The notes under the pieces are model-generated. The model saw nothing but the letters and a program-made list of their open reading frames with translations. It searched no databases and was not told where the DNA came from. This document shows positions 59,780-64,000 of a DNA stretch of 64,000 nucleotides, piece after piece (within the stretch, counting starts at the first letter, position 1; each line of letters opens with the position of its first letter). The position numbers were made by a program, and so were the translations under genes. The stretch is taken from contig NZ_CP140153.1 in assembly GCF_034479635.1 (NCBI RefSeq), positions 2,301,501 to 2,365,500 on the forward strand, read 5' to 3'. This DNA comes from Guyparkeria halophila. GTDB lineage: Bacteria > Pseudomonadota > Gammaproteobacteria > Halothiobacillales > Halothiobacillaceae.

Positions 59780-59804
59780 GAAGCCCCGGCTGGAGCGGGG
59801 CTTC
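59780..59804. terminator. Hairpin between xfp and the DsrE-like gene
   Basis: The 9-bp perfect stem GAAGCCCCG/CGGGGCTTC has a 7-base loop, 20 bases after xfp and 27 after the convergent DsrE-like gene. T tracts are poor on both sides, so termination may be partial. Confidence 0.5.
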
Positions 59805-59831
59805 CGAGGTCCGCATGGGCAAGCGGTTCGC

Positions 59832-60362
59832 CTACTGAATCTTCAGGTACGCATAACCTTGGCGCTGCAGGTCCGCGATCTTGGCCACGCCCGAGTTGAC
59901 CAGCCCGATACCCTCGTAGAGCTTGTCCTTGGACAGGTTGATCTCCTGACGAGTGAAATCGCAGAGATGCACCTTGACGTTGCGGATCTCGATCAGCGTC
60001 TGCAGTCGACCCTTGAGTTCGTCGCGGCGCTCGTTCAGCGCCTCGTCGGCCGCGTAGGGCGTGCCCTCAAGCGGATCGTCGGTGGCAAAACGGATGCCGT
60101 AGCCGACCAGCACCAGATGCACGTCCCAGGGCAACAGCGTCTGCTCGGCATCGTTGATCAGGTTGTTGATCGAGGTGAGCGTGGCCGAGTAACGAGTGGG
60201 ATCGGCAAAATCGACGTGGTAGACCACGCGCTGGGCATCGTCCTGCGCGACCGCCGGCATCGACAAGGCCAGCGCCAGGGCGGCCATCGGCATGGCGATC
60301 AGTCGGGAGGCCCGGCGGGCCAGCGTGGCGGCGTGTTGCAGAAAAGAGGCGATTGCGGTCAT
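59832..60362 (-). CDS. Secreted DsrE/DsrF-like protein
   Basis: 176 residues from ATG 60362 (GGAG 7 bases upstream; the frame extends 12 codons further). The signal peptide is clear: Arg-rich start, hydrophobic 22-36, AVAQ cleavage near 40. The mature part (VVYHVDFADPTRYSATLTSINNLIND... through VHLCDFTR) has the alternating alpha/beta pattern of the DsrE fold. A single Cys134 is in the position of the sulfur-carrying Cys. Periplasmic DsrE-like proteins occur in many sulfur oxidisers, but their role is not established. The neighbour at 60444 is also exported. Confidence 0.6.
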   Translation of the reverse strand: MTAIASFLQHAATLARRASRLIAMPMAALALALSMPAVAQDDAQRVVYHVDFADPTRYSATLTSINNLINDAEQTLLPWDVHLVLVGYGIRFATDDPLEGTPYAADEALNERRDELKGRLQTLIEIRNVKVHLCDFTRQEINLSKDKLYEGIGLVNSGVAKIADLQRQGYAYLKIQ

Positions 60363-60443
60363 TCCCTTGCTCCCTGTTGCGAGGTGGACAGGGAGCATAG
60401 CCGATCAACGCCGTCCGGCGTGGGTCCGGGAATCAGCCAAGGG

Positions 60444-60836
60444 TCAACGTGGCACGCTGCGGCGGTCCGGGTATTGGCGCTGGGTGTGTACCGCCAGGGC
60501 GTTGGCGAGATTGACGTCCGGGTTCTCGGCGCAGAAGTCGAGCACCGCCGCCCGGGCAGCGCTGGCCGGCTCTCCCGCCTGGATATCGTAGGTATTGCGG
60601 AGAATCACGTTGCTCGCGGTCAGGTACCCCGCGATGAAGCCATCAAGCCGTCCCTGGCTGCCCGGATGATTTCCCTCGGCGACTGCCACGGCATCCGCGC
60701 AGGACCAGTTGCCCGGGCCGAAGGCGACAAAACGTCCCTCGACACTCTTCGCGGCCACAAGCGTCGGCATCGCGACCAGGACCGCGGTGATGATCGAGAC
60801 GATGCCCGCCGGGCGAAAGCGATCGAAGAGTGACAT
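60444..60836 (-). CDS. Small exported two-cysteine protein of unknown function
   Basis: 130 residues. Signal peptide (basic start, hydrophobic 11-28, AAK cleavage near 30). The mature protein of about 100 residues has two Cys (46 and 102) positioned to form one disulfide, and is mostly helical in pattern (GRLDGFIAGYLTASN...). It vaguely resembles HdeA- or Tai4-type small periplasmic proteins, but I would not assign either. It lies 12 bases from the ppx stop, so it is probably in the ppx transcript. Confidence 0.55.
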   Translation of the reverse strand: MSLFDRFRPAGIVSIITAVLVAMPTLVAAKSVEGRFVAFGPGNWSCADAVAVAEGNHPGSQGRLDGFIAGYLTASNVILRNTYDIQAGEPASAARAAVLDFCAENPDVNLANALAVHTQRQYPDRRSVPR

Positions 60837-60848
60837 GGTTCGCTCCGC

Positions 60849-62360
60849 TCAGCCGAACTGCAGGTCGAAACCGCAGTTGGCGATGTAGGCCTGTTCGCGC
60901 TCGAGATCGGCCACCGTCAACGGGTGATCGTCCAGCCAACCCGTGGCGAATGTCAGGCCAAGCCGATCGCCCTGGGCATCGAGCTCGATCTGCGACGGAG
61001 CGATGCCCTCGCCCCGATCACGATGGAACAGCACCGCCAGCCGCAGGATGACGGCCAGCCGCATAACCAGCGGACGCATGTCCTCGTCGAGCGACTCGAA
61101 GCGCGCCGGCTTGAACTTGCGTCGATGGGCATGCACCAGCGAGGCGACTCCGGCCTGTGCCGTACGGGTCAGTCCGGGCATGTCCGCATGCTCCAGCACG
61201 TAGGCGCCGTGATGGTGGTAGCCCGAATGGGAAATGGCCAGGCCCACCTCGTGAACGCGCGCGGCGACGTCCAGCCAGGTGGCCAGCGGCAGCGCCTCGC
61301 TGGCCTCGTCGCTGGTCGCCCCCCAATTCGCCTCGACCTGCCGCCACAATGCCGCGGTGGTCGCCGCCACCCGCTCGGCGTGCGTCGCATCGACATTGAA
61401 CATGCGCTGCAGCCGCCCGACGGTCAGGTCGCGCACGTCGTCGAAGTCCTGACGCTCGACCCAGTCGTAGATCAGCCCCTCGCGCAGCGCGCCATCCGAG
61501 ATCGCCATGCGCTCGATGCCCAGCGCCTCGAACACCGCACGCATCGCCACCAGCCCGCCGACGAACACCGGCTTGCGATCGTCGGAAAGCCCGTCGAGGG
61601 AGAGCTTGTCGAGACTGCCGGCCTTGAGCACCGTCTTGCGAATCGCGTCCAGACTCGCCAGCGTCAGGCTGCCATCGCCCCAGCCATTCGCCTCGGCCAC
61701 CGTCGCCAGCGAACGTGCCGTGCCGCTACTGCCCACCGCGCGCGCCCAGCCCATCTCGCGGTAGGCGCGCTGGTAGCTCATCAGCTCCAGCTCGGCCCGG
61801 CGTTCGGCCTTGAGCATGCGGCTCTTGTCGTACTTGTCATCGCTGAAATGATCGTTGGTCAGGCGCACGCAGCCCAGCGGCGCGCTCTCCATGCGCACCG
61901 GCTCGAAGCCTTCGCCGATGATCAGCTCGGTCGACCCGCCACCGATATCGACTACCAGCCGCCGACCGTCGGCCGGCACGTCGCTGTGGGCCACGCCCAG
62001 ATAAACCAACCGCGCCTCCTCGCGCCCGCCGATGATCTCGATCGGATGGCCGATGGCCCGCTGCGCGCGGCGAATGAAGGTCGAGCCATTCTTCGCCGCG
62101 CGCAGGGTGTTGGTGCCCACGATCCGCACTCGTCCCCGCTGCATGCCCGACAGGCGCTGGCCGAACCGCCGCAGGCAATCCAGGCCGCGCTCGATCGCCG
62201 CCTGCGAGAGATAGCCATGCTCGTCCAGCCCGCCGGCCAGTCGCACCATCTCCTTCATCCGGTCGATGACCTGCAACTGCCCCGCCTCGACCCGGGCGAC
62301 CAGCATGTGGAAACTGTTGGACCCCAGGTCCACCGAGGCGATGACTTCTCCGTCCTGCAT
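60849..62360 (-). CDS. ppx: Exopolyphosphatase / guanosine pentaphosphate phosphatase family
   Basis: 503 residues from ATG 62360; the upstream part of the frame is not conserved. The N-terminal ASKHA domain has ASVDLGSNSFHMLVARV (about 8-24) and the second phosphate motif VDIGGGSTELIIG. A C-terminal HD-like domain (about 310-500) holds AARVHEVGLAISHSGYHHHGAYVLEHADM. E. coli Ppx is 513 and GppA 494 residues, and sequence alone does not tell polyphosphate from pppGpp as the main substrate. No ppk is adjacent. Confidence 0.92.
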   Translation of the reverse strand: MQDGEVIASVDLGSNSFHMLVARVEAGQLQVIDRMKEMVRLAGGLDEHGYLSQAAIERGLDCLRRFGQRLSGMQRGRVRIVGTNTLRAAKNGSTFIRRAQRAIGHPIEIIGGREEARLVYLGVAHSDVPADGRRLVVDIGGGSTELIIGEGFEPVRMESAPLGCVRLTNDHFSDDKYDKSRMLKAERRAELELMSYQRAYREMGWARAVGSSGTARSLATVAEANGWGDGSLTLASLDAIRKTVLKAGSLDKLSLDGLSDDRKPVFVGGLVAMRAVFEALGIERMAISDGALREGLIYDWVERQDFDDVRDLTVGRLQRMFNVDATHAERVAATTAALWRQVEANWGATSDEASEALPLATWLDVAARVHEVGLAISHSGYHHHGAYVLEHADMPGLTRTAQAGVASLVHAHRRKFKPARFESLDEDMRPLVMRLAVILRLAVLFHRDRGEGIAPSQIELDAQGDRLGLTFATGWLDDHPLTVADLEREQAYIANCGFDLQFG

Positions 62361-62526
62361 GGGCTTTGAATCTCGGCTGAATGCTGCCTCGAGCGAGTTC
62401 AAGGCAAGGTGTCTGGATGGGAGGACCGCGACGCGGCGGCGAGCACTCGCATTATGTCCATTTTGCCGGTGACCAGAAACCCTGTCGCGCATGACCAGAC
62501 GAATCTTGCGAGCGCCCAGCGGATCG

Positions 62527-62555
62527 TTTAGCGTACAAGCACAAACTGATATACA
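62527..62555 (+). promoter_or_regulatory. Possible promoter of the two-partner secretion gene
   Basis: TTTAGC (62527-62532), a 17-bp spacer, and TATACA (62550-62555), about 25 bases before the GTG start. The -35 is weak. It lies in the 220-base divergent spacer to ppx. Confidence 0.35.
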
Positions 62556-62580
62556 CCCATCAATCTCAAGGACGAGAGAC

Positions 62581-64000
62581 GTGGCACCTCCCCGATGTCG
62601 CCCAGGCGGCTTCGGCCAGCGCACGGCATGGATCGCCATGTCGCTGGCCGCAGCGCTTGCGCCACCTGCCGCTGCGCAGGCAACCAAACCGACCGACGAG
62701 TCGCTCCGCCAGCTCGAGCGCCAGCAAGAGCTGCGCGAGCGCATCGAATCGTCACCCGACGTCCGCCTGCCACGTCCGTCGCGCCCCTCTTTCAAACTTC
62801 CCGCCCACGAGACACCCTGTGTCGAGATCGACCGGATCCGACTGACCGGGGATGGACGACCGCGATTCGCGCGCGCCCTCGACCGGGCCCTCGGGCAGCT
62901 CGACTGGCAGGAAGGACGCTGTCTGGGGAAGCGCGGGATTCAGGCCATCCTGCGCGAAACCCAGCAGCAACTGATCGACCTCGGCTTGATCACCACCCGC
63001 GTAAGCGCACCGCCCCAGGATCTCGACACGGGCGAGCTGCTGCTCTCGATTCTGCCCGGCCGGATCGGCGCCATCCGGGCCAGCGCCACCTCGGATGAGC
63101 GCGCCCGCCCCTATCCCGCCTTTGCCAGACGCCCGGGCGACCTGCTCGACCTGCGCGATCTCGAGCAGGGGCTGGAAAATCTCGAGCGCCTGCCCAGCGT
63201 CACCGCCGACATCGCCATCCAGCCCGGTGCAGCGCCCGGGGAAAGCGACGTGGTGGTCGACTGGCAACAGGCATTCCCGTTGCGGCTCTCGCTGTCGGTC
63301 GACGATTCCGGCAGCCGCGAGACGGGGCGTTTTCTCGGCACCGCGACCGTCTCCGGCGATCACCTGTTCGGCCTCAACGGGCTGCTCTATGCCAGCCTCA
63401 CCCGCAAACTCGGGCTCGACGAAGGCGAACGTCCCGGGCACACCGAGTCGTACACGCTGCACTACTCCGCGCCGTTCGGTTACTGGCGGTTCGGCGCCAC
63501 GGCCAGCCGGTTCGAGTATTACCAGACGATCGCCGGCCTCGACCGCGACTACCGCTACAGCGGGCGGGGCGAGCGGCGTGAGCTGGAAGTCTCACGGGTC
63601 GTGCATCGCAGCGATGTCGGTCGCACGCGCCTGACGGCAACCGCCTGGCTGCAGACCTACGCCAACGCGATCGACGAGACCCGTATTACCGTCCAGGACC
63701 GCCGCATGGCCGGCTACACGGCCGGCATCGACCATCGACACTTTCTTGGCCGGGCCACGCTCGACCTCTCGTTGAGCCACCGCTGGGGCACCGGCATGCT
63801 CGGCGCCAAGCCCGCCCCGGAAGAGGCCTTCGGCGAGGGCACCGCCCGCCCACGCATCACCTCGTTCCACGCCCGCCTCGACGCCCCGTTCGCCCTGGGC
63901 GAACAGCGCTTGCGCTATCGCGGCCAGATACGTGGCCAGTTCAATCACACCCGGCTGATCCCGCAGGATCGCTTCGCCATCGGCAGCCGCCATTCCGTGC
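62581..64000 (+). CDS. Two-partner secretion outer-membrane transporter (TpsB, ShlB/FhaC family), 3' end cut
   Basis: 473 codons from a GTG at 62581 (AAGGA 8 bases upstream), running off the window. A signal peptide ends near residue 33 (AAAQA). A coiled N-terminal helix (about 38-56) leads into POTRA 1 (about 80-160, with Cys80 and Cys114 likely disulfide-bonded, as in the family), POTRA 2 (about 161-245), and then the start of a 16-strand beta-barrel. The last visible residues FAIGSRHSV begin the conserved barrel motif before the inward loop. It exports a large TpsA exoprotein, not in the window but expected nearby. An ATG at 62638 is a weaker start. Confidence 0.88.
   Translation, partial: MAPPRCRPGGFGQRTAWIAMSLAAALAPPAAAQATKPTDESLRQLERQQELRERIESSPDVRLPRPSRPSFKLPAHETPCVEIDRIRLTGDGRPRFARALDRALGQLDWQEGRCLGKRGIQAILRETQQQLIDLGLITTRVSAPPQDLDTGELLLSILPGRIGAIRASATSDERARPYPAFARRPGDLLDLRDLEQGLENLERLPSVTADIAIQPGAAPGESDVVVDWQQAFPLRLSLSVDDSGSRETGRFLGTATVSGDHLFGLNGLLYASLTRKLGLDEGERPGHTESYTLHYSAPFGYWRFGATASRFEYYQTIAGLDRDYRYSGRGERRELEVSRVVHRSDVGRTRLTATAWLQTYANAIDETRITVQDRRMAGYTAGIDHRHFLGRATLDLSLSHRWGTGMLGAKPAPEEAFGEGTARPRITSFHARLDAPFALGEQRLRYRGQIRGQFNHTRLIPQDRFAIGSRHSV

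Overview
The window is high-GC DNA from a gammaproteobacterium. The tRNA-Thr/Tyr/Gly/Thr-tuf-secE-nusG block downstream of birA and a pantothenate kinase is the Escherichia coli order, and ribosomal proteins, EF-Tu, EF-G and RNA polymerase subunits are gammaproteobacterial in length and motif. coaX in place of coaA, a secreted DsrE-like protein, an SQR-like flavoprotein, a TRAP transporter and phosphoketolase/acetate kinase suggest a non-enteric, possibly sulfur-oxidising halophile (Halothiobacillaceae/Chromatiales-like). That placement is inference only.

Layout. 1-5.8 kb: RNase R (cut by the window edge) divergent from uvrB, an exported Gln-rich coiled-coil protein, and a DUF302 protein. 5.9-37.7 kb: one contiguous minus-strand translation/transcription super-cluster. 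In transcription order it holds tRNA-Thr(TGT), Tyr, Gly, Thr(GGT), tuf copy 2, tRNA-Trp, secE, nusG, rplK, rplA, rplJ, rplL, rpoB, rpoC, rpsL, rpsG, fusA, tuf copy 1, rpsJ, then rplC to rpsQ, rplN to secY, and rpsM to rplQ. In E. coli these are two distant loci. Internal regulatory sites are visible: a consensus promoter before rpsL, an L10-leader fold before rplJ, a long processing-type hairpin between rplL and rpoB, and a terminator-promoter-attenuator array between rpsJ and rplC. rpmJ is absent between secY and rpsM.

37.8-64 kb: ordinary housekeeping and accessory genes. These are coaX and birA (minus); motAB-type stator genes behind a sigma-28-like promoter (plus); M61 peptidase, SlyD-like isomerase, AEC permease, thioredoxin, ubiX, mpl, a small membrane protein, an SQR-like flavoprotein and msrQ/msrP (minus); amgK-murU for MurNAc recycling (plus); a TRAP transporter with dctQM (minus) divergent from dctP (plus); ackA-xfp (plus); two small exported proteins and ppx (minus); and the start of a two-partner-secretion transporter (plus, cut by the window end). 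Two long palindromes sharing the arm AACCTCTGCAC lie beside the AEC permease and the flavoprotein gene.

Coding density is high and no gene-free gap exceeds 300 bases. I found no CRISPR array, rRNA, transposase, prophage or plasmid gene. The most interesting signals are regulatory, in the ribosomal cluster, together with the dispersed palindromes. I saw no convincing undescribed multi-gene system.
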